Source: Nostoc sp. UHCC 0870
GTDB taxonomy: Bacteria > Cyanobacteriota > Cyanobacteriia > Cyanobacteriales > Nostocaceae
Reading direction: 5' to 3'
Length of the DNA: 64,000 bases
Assembly: GCF_022063185.1 (NCBI RefSeq)
Contig: NZ_CP091913.1
Span: 5,743,141 to 5,807,140 of the forward strand
Below, piece by piece: positions 53,651-62,726 of the stretch. The position numbers were made by a program, and so were the translations under genes. Under the pieces are notes generated by a model. The model worked only from the letters and a program-made list of their open reading frames with translations, had not been told where the DNA came from and made no database searches. Each line of letters begins with the position of its first letter. Positions within the stretch are counted from its first letter, which is position 1.

Positions 53651-54868
53651 ATGAATATCTTAATGCTATCTGCCACCTTTCCCTACCCACCTACACGGGG
53701 GGGAACACAGGTGAGGACGTTTAATTTACTGAAATATCTCAGTCAAAATCATACTATTACCTTGGTAACTCAACGCGATCGCGATGTGACAGACGCAGAA
53801 ATCGCCGGCTTAGAGGATTGCGTAGATCACTTAGTTGTTTTTGATCGCCCGCCAGATAGTGGTACAAATGGGGGAATAGTCAAGAAAATACAGCGATTGA
53901 GTCAATTTTGGCTACAGGGGACACCACCAAGTGTCCTTACCCGCTACTCCAGCGAGATGCAGGGGTGGATTGATAGGGCTGTAGAGGAGGGAAAATATGA
54001 TGTGATGACCTGCGAACACAGTGTCAATGAAATTTATGTGCGATCGCATTTCCAAAAACATCTTAAAACTATAGTTAATGTTCATAGTTCTGTTTACGGG
54101 TCTTGTCTCAATCAGCTAACAAGCGGTGTTTCGGAAAATGTACTGCGAGATAAAATTAATTTGCCTCTGTTACGCCGCTATGAACAAAAATATTGCTCTA
54201 AGTTTTCCACGCTTGTAGTCACGACAGAAGAAGATAAAATCCAATTGCAGGAATTTAACTCAAAAAGCCACATTGCAGTCATTCCTAATGGTGTAGACTT
54301 CGTAACCTTCCCCTACCGCACTACTGACCCACATGGACATAAATTAGTATTTATCGGTGCAATGGATAATCTGGCAAATATGGATGCTGTCTGCTTCTTT
54401 GCTAATCAAGTATTGCCAGAAATACAAAAATATTATCCTGATACTACTTTTGATATTGTTGGTTCTCGACCTACACAGGAAGTTTTAGCACTGCAAACTC
54501 AACCAGGAATTACCGTGACTGGACGTGTACCTTCAATGGTAGATTACCTCCACAAATCAACTGTCTGCGTTGTACCCATGCGGACGGGTTTTGGGATTAA
54601 AAATAAAACCTTAGAAGCCATGGCCGCAGGTGTGCCGGTCGTAGCCAGCGATCGCGGTTTAGAAGGACTGGCTGTAGATGGTGATAATATACCTTTGGCA
54701 GCACTAAGAGCCAATCGAACCGCAGAATACGTTGATGCCATTAGACAACTGTTCGACCATCCACAACTACGGGCAGAATTATCTCACAACGGCAGACAAC
54801 TGGTAGAAACAGAATTCACTTGGGAGATTGCTGGTCAGCGTTATGAGGAAGTTTGTATCAAAAAATAA
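53651..54868 (+). CDS. Family 4 glycosyltransferase
   Basis: 405 residues. GT-B fold: N-terminal MLSATFPYPPTRGGTQVRTFNLLKYLS, C-terminal HKLVFIGAMDNLANMDAVCFFANQVLP and the donor-binding region VPMRTGFGIKNKTLEAMAAGVPVVASDRGLEGL (the E-x7-E type motif). Probably transfers a hexose in exopolysaccharide or glycolipid synthesis. Divergent from the three minus-strand glycosyltransferase genes. Confidence 0.9.
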   Translation: MNILMLSATFPYPPTRGGTQVRTFNLLKYLSQNHTITLVTQRDRDVTDAEIAGLEDCVDHLVVFDRPPDSGTNGGIVKKIQRLSQFWLQGTPPSVLTRYSSEMQGWIDRAVEEGKYDVMTCEHSVNEIYVRSHFQKHLKTIVNVHSSVYGSCLNQLTSGVSENVLRDKINLPLLRRYEQKYCSKFSTLVVTTEEDKIQLQEFNSKSHIAVIPNGVDFVTFPYRTTDPHGHKLVFIGAMDNLANMDAVCFFANQVLPEIQKYYPDTTFDIVGSRPTQEVLALQTQPGITVTGRVPSMVDYLHKSTVCVVPMRTGFGIKNKTLEAMAAGVPVVASDRGLEGLAVDGDNIPLAALRANRTAEYVDAIRQLFDHPQLRAELSHNGRQLVETEFTWEIAGQRYEEVCIKK

Positions 54869-54924
54869 CCCTCCAACCAACGCAGTTACGCACTAGCCAA
54901 AAATAAAAGAAACACTCTTCTTCC

Positions 54925-54966
54925 CTGTCCCCTGTCCCCTGTCCCCTGTCACCTGTCCCCTGTCCC
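54925..54966. repeat. CCTGTCCCCTGT tandem repeat
   Basis: Tandem CCTGTCCC units upstream of the phosphatase gene; the complement of the GGGGACAG units at 25425-25495. Confidence 0.6.
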
Positions 54967-54985
54967 CGCAGCAGCGAGGCTAAAA

Positions 54986-56716
54986 ATGAAACTGCTAAAC
55001 CCTGTAATTTTGTTTTTTCTATGCCTTACCCTGATTAGTGTGCGTTCATTTGGACAAACAACTATGACTCCACCACCGCAACTGCTGACCGACCCATTTT
55101 TGCAACTACCAACAGAAAATTCAGTCAGAGTAGTCTGGTTTACTGAGTTTGCTGGTAATCAACATCAAGTTACCTATGGGGAGAATTTACAGCAAACGAC
55201 CCCAGCCAGTACCACGAAACTTAGCCGCACAAGGGAAGACCAAAACTCACGAGTCGCCAACCAAACCCAAAACGGACAAGTTTATCAACAACCAGTCAAG
55301 CGCGACATCTGGCGACATGAAGCTAAGGTGACAGGGTTAACTCCTGGGGTACGGGTTAACTATCGTGTCACCAGTATCAGAGAAGACAGTCAAAGTATCA
55401 GCAGCGATGTTTTTACCCTTGCACCCACCCCCCAACCAAACACACCGCTAAAAATTCTCCTCACCTCAGACCACCAACTCAAACCCATGACCCCAGCAAA
55501 TCTGCAAAAGGTTGTGGAAACTGTGGGACAAGTAGATGCAGTGTGGTTGGCTGGTGATTTAGTGAATGTCCCTGACCGTGCCTCAGAATGGTTTGATGAT
55601 AATCGGGGGAATGGGTTTTTTCCTGGGTTGCAAGGTCGCGCGAGTTATGAAATGGAACATAACGGCGTGAAGACAACCTACACCGGTGGGCAAATCATTC
55701 AACACGCACCCATGTATACTTGCATTGGCAATCATGAAGTCATGGGCAGATTAGCCAGAACTGGCAGCTTAGATGGTGAATTTAATGATACGATTCCCCG
55801 TGATGTTGCCCAAAGGTTATATAGTGGTAAATCTTTAATAGATAACTCATTTAATACATTTACTTATGAAGAGATTTTAACTTTACCCCAAAGTCAAGAG
55901 GGTGGTAAAAAATATTATGCTGTTACTTTTGGGGATGTCCGCTTGGTAGTGTTGTACATTACTAATATGTGGCGAACTCCGAACTTAGATGCTTCCTATA
56001 AAGGCAGATATAAGGAAGCAGAAAAAGATTTAAATCAGCCTGAAAATTGGGGTTATGGGCAGTTAATTTATGAACCAATTAATAAAGGTAGTCAGCAATA
56101 TAATTGGCTAGAGAAAGAACTCAATAGCCCAGACTTTCAACAAGCCAAATACAAAATTGTCATGTTCCATCACCCGCCCCATACTTTGGGTGATAACATC
56201 GTACCCCCCTACACTGAACCTGTACAAATTATCGAACGGGATACTGAAGGCAAAATTAACGCTGTGCGTTATGAGTATCCCAAGCAATCAGATTATATAA
56301 TTCGTGATATCATCCCTTTACTAGAAGCTGCTCAAGTACAACTAGTTTTTTATGGACATTCCCATTTATGGAATCGCTTTGTTGATTCTAGGGGAATGCA
56401 CTTTTTAGAAACATCTAATGTTGGTAATTCTTATGGTGCAGCTTGGGGTGATAAAAAGCGAGAAGTGCCATTTGGTTATCAGGAAGATTATACCGTAATA
56501 GGCGACCCCAATGGCTTAGAACCTGTGTTACCTACAATTAATCCTTTGGTGGGTGAAGATAGTCAGCCTATGCCTTATGTTGCCAGCAATGATATTACAG
56601 TTTTTAGTATTTTTGAAACGGCAACAGGTACAATTAGCAGCTATCGTTTTGATACCCGCAAGCCTGATTCGGAAGTGGTCAAATTTGATGAATTTAAGTT
56701 GGAATCACACGAATGA
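54986..56716 (+). CDS. Purple-acid-phosphatase-like metallophosphoesterase, exported
   Basis: 576 residues. Signal peptide MKLLNPVILFFLCLTLISVRSFGQ. An N-terminal fibronectin-type beta domain (QLPTENSVRVVWFTEFAGNQHQV). The metallophosphoesterase core has LTSDHQLKP, VWLAGDLVNVP, CIGNHEVMG, VMFHHPPHTLGD and FYGHSHLWNR, giving the usual Asp, Asn and His ligands. It would release phosphate outside the cytoplasm. Downstream of the family-4 glycosyltransferase gene in the same direction but with its own repeat-filled gap. Confidence 0.88.
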   Translation: MKLLNPVILFFLCLTLISVRSFGQTTMTPPPQLLTDPFLQLPTENSVRVVWFTEFAGNQHQVTYGENLQQTTPASTTKLSRTREDQNSRVANQTQNGQVYQQPVKRDIWRHEAKVTGLTPGVRVNYRVTSIREDSQSISSDVFTLAPTPQPNTPLKILLTSDHQLKPMTPANLQKVVETVGQVDAVWLAGDLVNVPDRASEWFDDNRGNGFFPGLQGRASYEMEHNGVKTTYTGGQIIQHAPMYTCIGNHEVMGRLARTGSLDGEFNDTIPRDVAQRLYSGKSLIDNSFNTFTYEEILTLPQSQEGGKKYYAVTFGDVRLVVLYITNMWRTPNLDASYKGRYKEAEKDLNQPENWGYGQLIYEPINKGSQQYNWLEKELNSPDFQQAKYKIVMFHHPPHTLGDNIVPPYTEPVQIIERDTEGKINAVRYEYPKQSDYIIRDIIPLLEAAQVQLVFYGHSHLWNRFVDSRGMHFLETSNVGNSYGAAWGDKKREVPFGYQEDYTVIGDPNGLEPVLPTINPLVGEDSQPMPYVASNDITVFSIFETATGTISSYRFDTRKPDSEVVKFDEFKLESHE

Positions 56717-56718
56717 AC

Positions 56719-56885
56719 CCCACCCCCAACCCCTCCCCGTTCACGGGGAGGGGAGACAAAGCGTAGCTGTGGCGGGGTGGGGTTCTTCGGGAAGTGGATA
56801 AGTCTTTTACTTGTATTTCTCAGTCTGCTTCTCTACATCCCCTGCGCTCTCTTTTATTTTGAATTTTGAATTTTGAATTTTGAAT
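56719..56885. repeat. GC-rich palindrome followed by AATTTTG tandem repeats
   Basis: CCCCTCCCCGTTCACGGGGA palindrome at about 56735-56760 (compare 2530, 26010) and four copies of TTGAATT-type units at 56853-56885. Confidence 0.6.
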
Positions 56886-56889
56886 TGCT

Positions 56890-57492
56890 TCATTGCTGAG
56901 TCGGTGCTGCGAAAAGTTTATCAACCAATTGCAAATGTGATTCTATCAGAGGTATAGTTTTGGCAGCAAAGGCTTTCAACTCAGTATCTTGACCCAGTTG
57001 TAACAGACGACTATTGAGGATCAAACCTTCCATGTTCCTATTAATACCAGCTTCGGTAACGTATGCCTGATCAAAATTTGCATCAGATAATTTTGATAGT
57101 TGCGTGATTAATGCTTGATATTTAATACCCATCTCCGTTGGTGGAGTAATTGCTTTTTGGGTAGCCAACTGCATTAATTCTTGATTTAAAGGTGTATAGT
57201 CTTTGATCATCTGCTGGGCATATTGTTTAACTTTATCATCCTGAGACTTTTGTAATGCCAAGTTTGCCATTGCGATTTCTGCCATACCTGCTTGAGCAGC
57301 TTCTGTGATATATACTCTATCAAGTTGACTTATTTGGGTTTGCTCTTTAGTAGTCTCAGGCGGATTTTGGGTGATTATTTTAGCAGTGACTGGTAAGTGG
57401 GAATAACTAACAACTGTGATCGCTGCACTCAATCCTACTATTGTGATCAGATTGGTCAGCTTTTTAGCAAAATTTCTCTGTAATAATTTCAT
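56890..57492 (-). CDS. DUF4142-type exported protein
   Basis: 200 residues. Signal peptide (LITIVGLSAAITVVSYSHLPVTA). The mature part is a four-helix ferritin-like DUF4142 domain: YITEAAQAGMAEIAMANLALQKSQDDKVKQYAQQMIKDYTPLNQELMQLA, VTEAGINRNMEGLILNSRLLQLGQDTELKAFAAKTIPLIESHLQL. Metal binding is not established for the family. It lies 22 bp downstream of the ndhI gene and reads in the same direction, suggesting one transcript. Confidence 0.85.
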   Translation of the reverse strand: MKLLQRNFAKKLTNLITIVGLSAAITVVSYSHLPVTAKIITQNPPETTKEQTQISQLDRVYITEAAQAGMAEIAMANLALQKSQDDKVKQYAQQMIKDYTPLNQELMQLATQKAITPPTEMGIKYQALITQLSKLSDANFDQAYVTEAGINRNMEGLILNSRLLQLGQDTELKAFAAKTIPLIESHLQLVDKLFAAPTQQ

Positions 57493-57514
57493 TTTCTTAA
57501 TGATGAGAATTTTC

Positions 57515-58093
57515 TCAATCTTGCTCTAAAATCTCAGATGGTAATAACCCCGGTCGATGAGCATCATCAGCAACACCGTGAGGATTTAATACTCCTTTTG
57601 GTAAATACACTAATTCTCTTAGTGGTGTCACCATTGGGTCATTAGTAACCTTGTAAGGCAATCTTCCCATCGCCACATTGTCCATGTTCAATTCATGGCG
57701 ATCGTATGTACAAAGGTCGTATTCTTCAGTAAATGATATACAGTTAGTTGGACAGTATTCCACACAGTTACCGCAGAAAATACAGACTCCAAAATCAATG
57801 CTGTAGTGCTTGAGCTTTTTCTTTTTGGTGGCTTGATCAAATTCCCAATCTACTACAGGTAAGTTAATCGGACATACCCGCACGCATACTTCACAAGATA
57901 TACATTTATCAAATTCAAAGTGAATTCTTCCCCGGAAACGTTCAGAAGGAATCAGTTTCTCATAAGGATACTGTACAGTAATCGGACGACGATTCATGTG
58001 GTCAAATGTTACCGATAGTCCTTGTCCTATATATCGACCAGATTGAAATGAGGTTTGGACATAATCACTAACTTGGTTGAGAAATTTAAACAT
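57515..58093 (-). CDS. ndhI: NDH-1 subunit NdhI, two 4Fe-4S ferredoxin (orphan copy)
   Basis: The start chosen is ATG at 58093 (MFKFLNQVSDY), where known NdhI begins; a longer frame from 58132 adds 13 unsupported residues. 192 residues. Two 4Fe-4S motifs: CISCEVCVRVCP and CIFCGNCVEYCP, the electron-transfer arm linking ferredoxin to plastoquinone in NDH-1. GRIHFEFDK and HYSIDFGVC are conserved. It is not in the usual ndhA-I-G-E cluster but alone with a DUF4142 gene, so it may be a second copy used under special conditions. Confidence 0.9.
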   Translation of the reverse strand: MFKFLNQVSDYVQTSFQSGRYIGQGLSVTFDHMNRRPITVQYPYEKLIPSERFRGRIHFEFDKCISCEVCVRVCPINLPVVDWEFDQATKKKKLKHYSIDFGVCIFCGNCVEYCPTNCISFTEEYDLCTYDRHELNMDNVAMGRLPYKVTNDPMVTPLRELVYLPKGVLNPHGVADDAHRPGLLPSEILEQD

Positions 58094-58132
58094 CAGTAAA
58101 TTACGCTTGGCTAACCCTTTTATCACCAACAT

Positions 58133-58498
58133 TAATCACTTTGCTTAACTTCAACCTCTCTCTAATGAAAGGATTTACAGTTAGTTGAAAAAGTAGTTCT
58201 AAAGAATGATGCAGTTAGTAAATATTATTTTAATAAATAGTCATATCCCAGCCTGACAAGCCTGATTGTTATCTATGCAATCAAAATATAAATGTAAATA
58301 AGTTGCCGTCAAGACTAAGTAAAATTACTACTATTTTGGTCTTTATTCTCAGTCATTGCGATCGCTTACTCGCAATGACTAGACATCTCCAAAAAAGAAT
58401 GTAGAGACGTTCCATCGAACGTCTCTACAAGGTTTCTGGAAAACGCATATTTAATTTATGGAGATGTCTACTGAGAATAAAGATTAACATCGACAACA
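58133..58498. other. Intergenic region, 366 bp, with a palindrome
   Basis: Promoter region of ndhI. GTAGAGACGTTCCATCGAAC palindrome at about 58400-58428 belongs to the family seen at 37390 and 15169. No gene. Confidence 0.55.
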
Positions 58499-58759
58499 TT
58501 AAGCGTGTTGGTTAGCTTGTTCTTGTAACCAAGGGTCTACAGGTTGTCCATCTTTACGCCGCAATTCGATTTCTATTGCTATCACTTCCTTTGAGCCAGG
58601 AGGAGCAGGCTTTTGATGAAAAATAATGTCATAATCCAATGGATTTTGATTTTTTTCTTTCAACCAGTCTTGTACTTTAGTTGTGGCAAAGAATGATTGT
58701 CCTTGATCAAACATCCGCGTAATCTGCATTTGCAGCGTATATGGATTGATTCGGCTCAT
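58499..58759 (-). CDS. Small conserved hypothetical protein, 86 residues
   Basis: Starts MSRINPYTLQMQITRMFDQGQ, with QSFFATTKVQDWLKEKNQNPLDYDIIFH and KEVIAIEIELRRKDGQPVDPWLQEQ. Soluble, without motifs I recognise. Good frame on an isolated stretch upstream of dapB and divergent from it. Confidence 0.6.
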   Translation of the reverse strand: MSRINPYTLQMQITRMFDQGQSFFATTKVQDWLKEKNQNPLDYDIIFHQKPAPPGSKEVIAIEIELRRKDGQPVDPWLQEQANQHA

Positions 58760-58928
58760 AAAACCTCTAGTATGCGGGAAAATCAGTCACGAAAAGTGCT
58801 GAGAGGGAAGTAACGCAAGCGGACGTAGCAAAGCGAAGTCCGTAGGTAGTTCATTAAAATACTAGCAACAGGCACACTAAAATCTCTACAATAAGTTCCT
58901 GGTTGACTTAAAAAGTATAGTTGTAATT

Positions 58929-59765
58929 ATGACGAATCAAGTTCCTATCCCGGTGATTGTGAATGGTGCTGCTGGCAAAATGGGTCGTGAGGTGGTGAAA
59001 GCGGTAGCAGAATCGCCAGACTTAAACCTTATGGGTGCAATTGACCACAGTGCTGAACATCAAGGTAAAGATGCGGGAGAATTAGCAGGTTTAGCAGAAC
59101 CTTTAGAAATACCTATCACTAACCAATTAGAACCAATGTTGGGTTATGTGGCTGGGGAAAGACAGGGGCCTCCTGGAGTGATAGTAGACTTTACCCATCC
59201 TGATTCAGTTTACGATAATGTGCGGAGTGCGATCGCCTATGGGATTCGTCCTGTGGTTGGGACTACGGGGTTAAGTCCAGAACAACTGCAAAGTTTGGCG
59301 GATTTTGCCGAGAAAGCTAGTACAGGTTGTTTAGTGATTCCCAACTTTTCCATTGGGATGGTACTGCTACAACAAGCCGCCGTCACCGCTTCCCGATATT
59401 TTGACCATGTAGAAATTATCGAACTGCATCACAACCAAAAAGCCGATGCGCCGAGTGGTACAGCCATTCAAACTGCTCAATTACTCGCAGAACTAGGTAA
59501 AACATTTAACCCTGCGCTTGTGGAAGAAACGGAAAAAATTCCAGGGGCTAGAGGTAGTTTAGCCAGTGAAGGGATTAGAATACATAGTGTGCGGTTGCCT
59601 GGACTGATAGCCCATCAAGAAGTAATTTTTGGCGCACCCGGACAAATTTATACTTTACGCCATGATACAAGCGATCGCGCTTGCTATATGCCAGGAGTCT
59701 TACTAGCAATTCGCAAAGTTTTACAGTTAAAGTCATTAGTATATGGATTAGAAAAAATCCTCTAA
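58929..59765 (+). CDS. dapB: 4-hydroxy-tetrahydrodipicolinate reductase
   Basis: 278 residues. N-terminal NAD(P) site PVIVNGAAGKMGREVVKAV, GTTGLSPEQ, and the catalytic His/Lys region EIIELHHNQKADAPSGTAI. It reduces the lysine precursor in the diaminopimelate pathway in the cytosol. The ATG start matches the family. Followed by a tandem repeat and a membrane-protein gene on the same strand. Confidence 0.97.
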   Translation: MTNQVPIPVIVNGAAGKMGREVVKAVAESPDLNLMGAIDHSAEHQGKDAGELAGLAEPLEIPITNQLEPMLGYVAGERQGPPGVIVDFTHPDSVYDNVRSAIAYGIRPVVGTTGLSPEQLQSLADFAEKASTGCLVIPNFSIGMVLLQQAAVTASRYFDHVEIIELHHNQKADAPSGTAIQTAQLLAELGKTFNPALVEETEKIPGARGSLASEGIRIHSVRLPGLIAHQEVIFGAPGQIYTLRHDTSDRACYMPGVLLAIRKVLQLKSLVYGLEKIL

Positions 59766-59768
59766 CCC

Positions 59769-59840
59769 TAACTCCCAACTCCCAACTCCCAACTCCCAAC
59801 TCCCAACTCCCAACTCCCAACTCCCAACTCCTAACTCATT
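59769..59840. repeat. CAACTCC tandem repeat array
   Basis: Nine or so copies of a CCCAACTC heptamer/octamer between dapB and the next gene, followed by ACTCATTACTCAGC units to about 59872. Confidence 0.75.
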
Positions 59841-59874
59841 ACTCATTACTCAGCACTCATTACTCAGCACTATT

Positions 59875-60564
59875 ATGCTTGTCCCCTTGACTCGCCAGAA
59901 ATTTGAACAACTGATCCCCCTAATTGCCACTGGCCCACAGTACAAGTATTATTGGGGGAAGTTTGCCAATTTTTTACAGCGACTATTAATTTCTGTCGTT
60001 GTTCTAGTTGTAATTTTGCTTGTCCGAGGAGTGTTTAAGCTCGATTTTTTCTTTATATTTTTCCTGGGAGTAATGGGTGCGTTGTTCTGGATGTGGTATC
60101 CAGCATTTCAGGCTAGTATCCGTAATATAAAATACCGCCGTTACAAATATAGCGGCTTTTTTCGGGGTCGGATTCTCGATTGGTGGATTACAGAAAAGCT
60201 CATTGGTAAACAAGAAACCGTTAACAGTAAAGGCGAATTAGTCATTGTCGAAAACCGGGAAAAACGCATTAACATCGAAGTTGGCGATGACACGGGATTT
60301 AGCGTCGAGTTAGAAGCACCACTACGTCCTTTTCATAAAGAAATTACTCGTGGACAGATAGCCGAAATGATTGTCATGTCAAATCGTCCTGATTTGAGCA
60401 GCATTGAAGACTATAGTGATGTTTATGTTCCCAGTCGTAACATCTGGGTAGGTGATTATCCTTACATCAGAAGGGAGTTTTTTGATGAAGTAAGCGATCG
60501 CTTACGCGAAAAGCGACAACCGAGAAAACCAAAATCGCGCCGTCCTCGTCCGAGAATGGAATGA
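59875..60564 (+). CDS. Conserved cyanobacterial membrane protein
   Basis: 229 residues. Two membrane helices near residues 38-55 and 58-77 (LLISVVVLVVILLVRG, LDFFFIFFLGVMGALFWMWYP). A soluble domain follows: RRYKYSGFFRGRILDWWITEKLIGKQETVNSKGELVIVENREKR, EVGDDTGFSVELEAPL and a very basic tail (REKRQPRKPKSRRPRPRME). I recall relatives annotated as phosphate-transporter permease-like, but no permease motif is visible. Start ATG at 59875, beyond the tandem repeat. Confidence 0.7.
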   Translation: MLVPLTRQKFEQLIPLIATGPQYKYYWGKFANFLQRLLISVVVLVVILLVRGVFKLDFFFIFFLGVMGALFWMWYPAFQASIRNIKYRRYKYSGFFRGRILDWWITEKLIGKQETVNSKGELVIVENREKRINIEVGDDTGFSVELEAPLRPFHKEITRGQIAEMIVMSNRPDLSSIEDYSDVYVPSRNIWVGDYPYIRREFFDEVSDRLREKRQPRKPKSRRPRPRME

Positions 60565-60607
60565 GTTGTGAGTGATGAGTGCTGAGTTTTGAGTGATGAG
60601 TGATGAG

Positions 60608-60665
60608 TAGACCTCTTGCATAAATGCTTAAGCTGTCATGTTGAGCAAAGCGAAACATCTCATCT
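60608..60665 (+). repeat. About 95-bp interspersed repeat, shortened copy 3
   Basis: ACCTCTTGCATAAATGCTTA and CATGTTGAGCAAAGCGAAAC, matching the first half of the copy at 29697-29800. It overlaps the 3' end of the MenH-like gene by a few bases. Confidence 0.65.
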
Positions 60666-61493
60666 CTTTGCAGGTAAGGTAGTTGACTGAAAATAAACTT
60701 TGAGATTATCTATAAACTCTGAAGTATTTTCAAAGTGAATATTATGTGCAGAATTATTGATGATTTTTAACTGGGATGCTCGGCAAACTTGAGCCATTTC
60801 TTTATTGATATCTATAAATTTAGAATCATTTTCACCCACCATTAAAAGTAAAGAAATTTGATTATTTGGTAATTTATCCCATAATGATGGTTGGCTACCA
60901 GTCCCCATAAATTGCAACGATTTAGTTAATTCTTGAGGATGATTTTGCAGTCGGCTTTCTAACATTATCTTAAATTCTGGATGATTTTTAATAGAACCAA
61001 AAATTGGTTGACTGTACCAATTAAACAAAAAAGCTGCAAAATCAATTTTAGATGTACTTCTAGCTAACTTTCTAGCTATTTGAGCATCACGTTTAACTCT
61101 CTCTATTTGTTCCGGTTTTGTTGCTAATCCTGGGGAAGCTGATTCTAATATAACTTTATAAAAACGCTCAGGAAAATTTAAAGTTAAATATAAAGCCAAT
61201 CTACCACCCATTGAATAACCAACTAAGAAGCATTTGGTAATATTTAATTTATCTAGTAAGCTAATAATAGCTTCTGCTATCTTCGGCATTGTATAATATT
61301 CATCCCCACCTAATACTTGAGTATTTCCGTGTCCAGGGAGGTCAACTTTTAAATAGGAAAAATTATCTTTTAATAGGTTTATGGCTGTATCAAACTCATG
61401 AATATCACCCATGAAACCATGTAAAAAAAGAATTAAATGTTTATTTGCATTAGTAATTAAAGAATAGTTAATATGATAATTTTCTAAAATCAT
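60660..61493 (-). CDS. MenH-like alpha/beta hydrolase
   Basis: 277 residues with the full triad: GYSMGGRLALYL (nucleophile Ser), LLMVGENDSKF (Asp), NNSAHNIHFENTSEFI (His). The pattern fits MenH (2-succinyl-6-hydroxy-2,4-cyclohexadiene-1-carboxylate synthase) of phylloquinone synthesis, which many such genes are called, but no men genes are adjacent, so another hydrolase is possible. Confidence 0.75.
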   Translation of the reverse strand: MILENYHINYSLITNANKHLILFLHGFMGDIHEFDTAINLLKDNFSYLKVDLPGHGNTQVLGGDEYYTMPKIAEAIISLLDKLNITKCFLVGYSMGGRLALYLTLNFPERFYKVILESASPGLATKPEQIERVKRDAQIARKLARSTSKIDFAAFLFNWYSQPIFGSIKNHPEFKIMLESRLQNHPQELTKSLQFMGTGSQPSLWDKLPNNQISLLLMVGENDSKFIDINKEMAQVCRASQLKIINNSAHNIHFENTSEFIDNLKVYFQSTTLPAKR

Positions 61494-61514
61494 AAGTTAG
61501 TAATTCATAATTCT

Positions 61515-61540
61515 AAGGACTAAAGTCCTTACTACAAACT
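61515..61540. repeat. AAGGACTAAAGTCCTT palindrome
   Basis: A copy of the interspersed palindrome family, in the gap between the MenH-like gene and the metal-sensor gene. Confidence 0.6.
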
Positions 61541-61553
61541 AATGTATAAATTT

Positions 61554-61955
61554 TTAAGGTAAAAATCTATCTAAAGCAGCTTTAAGTTGTTTGATTTCTA
61601 AGTCTATATCGCCTTCTTTTGCAGCTCTAGCGATACACTCAGTTAGATGTTCATCTAGTACGATTCTTGCTACCTTATCTAATGCACCTCTAACAGCTGC
61701 GATTTGTAATAAAACATCAGGGCAAGGGCTATTCTGTTGCACCATTGTCTTGATGCCGCGAATATGTCCTTCAATCCGAGATAACCGATTCACAATTCGC
61801 CGTAAAGATTCTTCGCTATGGATGTGAGGATGAACTGAATCTCCTTGTGCATCAGCATGAGCTATGTGTTCATCTTCTAAATCGTGACTGTGTATGTGTT
61901 CTGTAGACTGAGATACAGGCGAAGATTCTTTAGTTAATCGGTTTGAGCCGTTCAT
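61554..61955 (-). CDS. CsoR/InrS-type metal-sensing repressor with His-rich N-terminus
   Basis: 133 residues. The C-terminal 90 form the DUF156 four-helix regulator: RLSRIEGHIRGIKTMVQQNSPCPDVLLQIAAVRGALDKVARIVLDEHLTECI, with Cys, His and Cys at the W-X-Y-Z-type metal site. The N-terminal 40 residues are His-rich (HIHSHDLEDEHIAHADAQGD, HPHIH), similar in character to the nickel sensor InrS of Synechocystis. It likely represses an efflux gene until Ni or Cu binds. The target is not in this window. Confidence 0.85.
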   Translation of the reverse strand: MNGSNRLTKESSPVSQSTEHIHSHDLEDEHIAHADAQGDSVHPHIHSEESLRRIVNRLSRIEGHIRGIKTMVQQNSPCPDVLLQIAAVRGALDKVARIVLDEHLTECIARAAKEGDIDLEIKQLKAALDRFLP

Positions 61956-62726
61956 GGTTTATTAAAGCACTGGTGATATTTAAGATCCTATCTTAAGAGT
62001 GGGAACAAGGGAGAAAAGGGAGACAAGGGAGAAGTATTTTTGATATATTTCGCCGTTCCCCAGTTCCCAGTCCCCATTAAATGGGTAAAACCCGAACCTG
62101 CTAAGGGTAAATAGCCATAATAGCTATTAGGTTCAAGATTCTATTAACTTAAATTACAGGTGGCTCGTGTTATGGCTTAGTTAAAACGATAGACTGACAC
62201 AGCGAAACTTGCAGCTGAGAGCTAACGTCAAGATTCAAGGATTATGTTTCCATCTGCCAAAATAATTTTAGTTGACACTCTCACCACTAAATGCTTTGTA
62301 TTGTAGTGGGAGATTCTTGCTTCAATGGGTTTGTCTAGTTTTGAACCATCTCTGACTCAAAACCCCGTCCAGATTCCCCTCCACAAGCATCTGTTTAAAG
62401 TTCACCGACTGCCCGACGGCAAACTAAAAAATACTTATTCTCATGTATAGTTATCTCATTCACAACATTCGACCCCCCGGTATTCCGGTATTTCCTTTTG
62501 GTGATGCGAGTTATCTGGCGAGAAACACCAATCTTGGCTCACTGGGCGCATCTGGGCGCATTGCCATGATTATTTTATCATGCTTGATTCCTAAAAGGTC
62601 TCCCTGGGGTCGGTTTTATACTGGTCGCAATTCATCATCCCGTTACAGTCGTAACGGGATGATGAATTGCGACATTCAAGATAGATTTTTCACCATCAAG
62701 TAACAACTAGGCTACTAGATTAGGTT
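61956..62726. other. 771-bp region upstream of htrA with a very strong hairpin
   Basis: Promoter region for the divergent metal sensor and htrA genes. It contains the perfect inverted repeat at 62624-62673. An 86-codon plus-strand frame (62443-62703) runs through this hairpin and is probably spurious. Otherwise featureless. Confidence 0.55.
62624..62673 (+). promoter_or_regulatory. Perfect 23-bp inverted repeat with 4-nt loop
   Basis: GTCGCAATTCATCATCCCGT... at 62624-62646 is exactly complementary to 62651-62673, with loop AGTC. It ends 53 bp before the htrA start, so it would lie in the 5' untranslated RNA or promoter. It could be a regulatory stem, a terminator of a leader transcript or a miniature element. 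Confidence 0.65.

Noticed and set aside
62443..62703. 86-codon plus-strand frame upstream of htrA
   Set aside because: It runs through a perfect hairpin, has no family resemblance and no clear ribosome-binding site.
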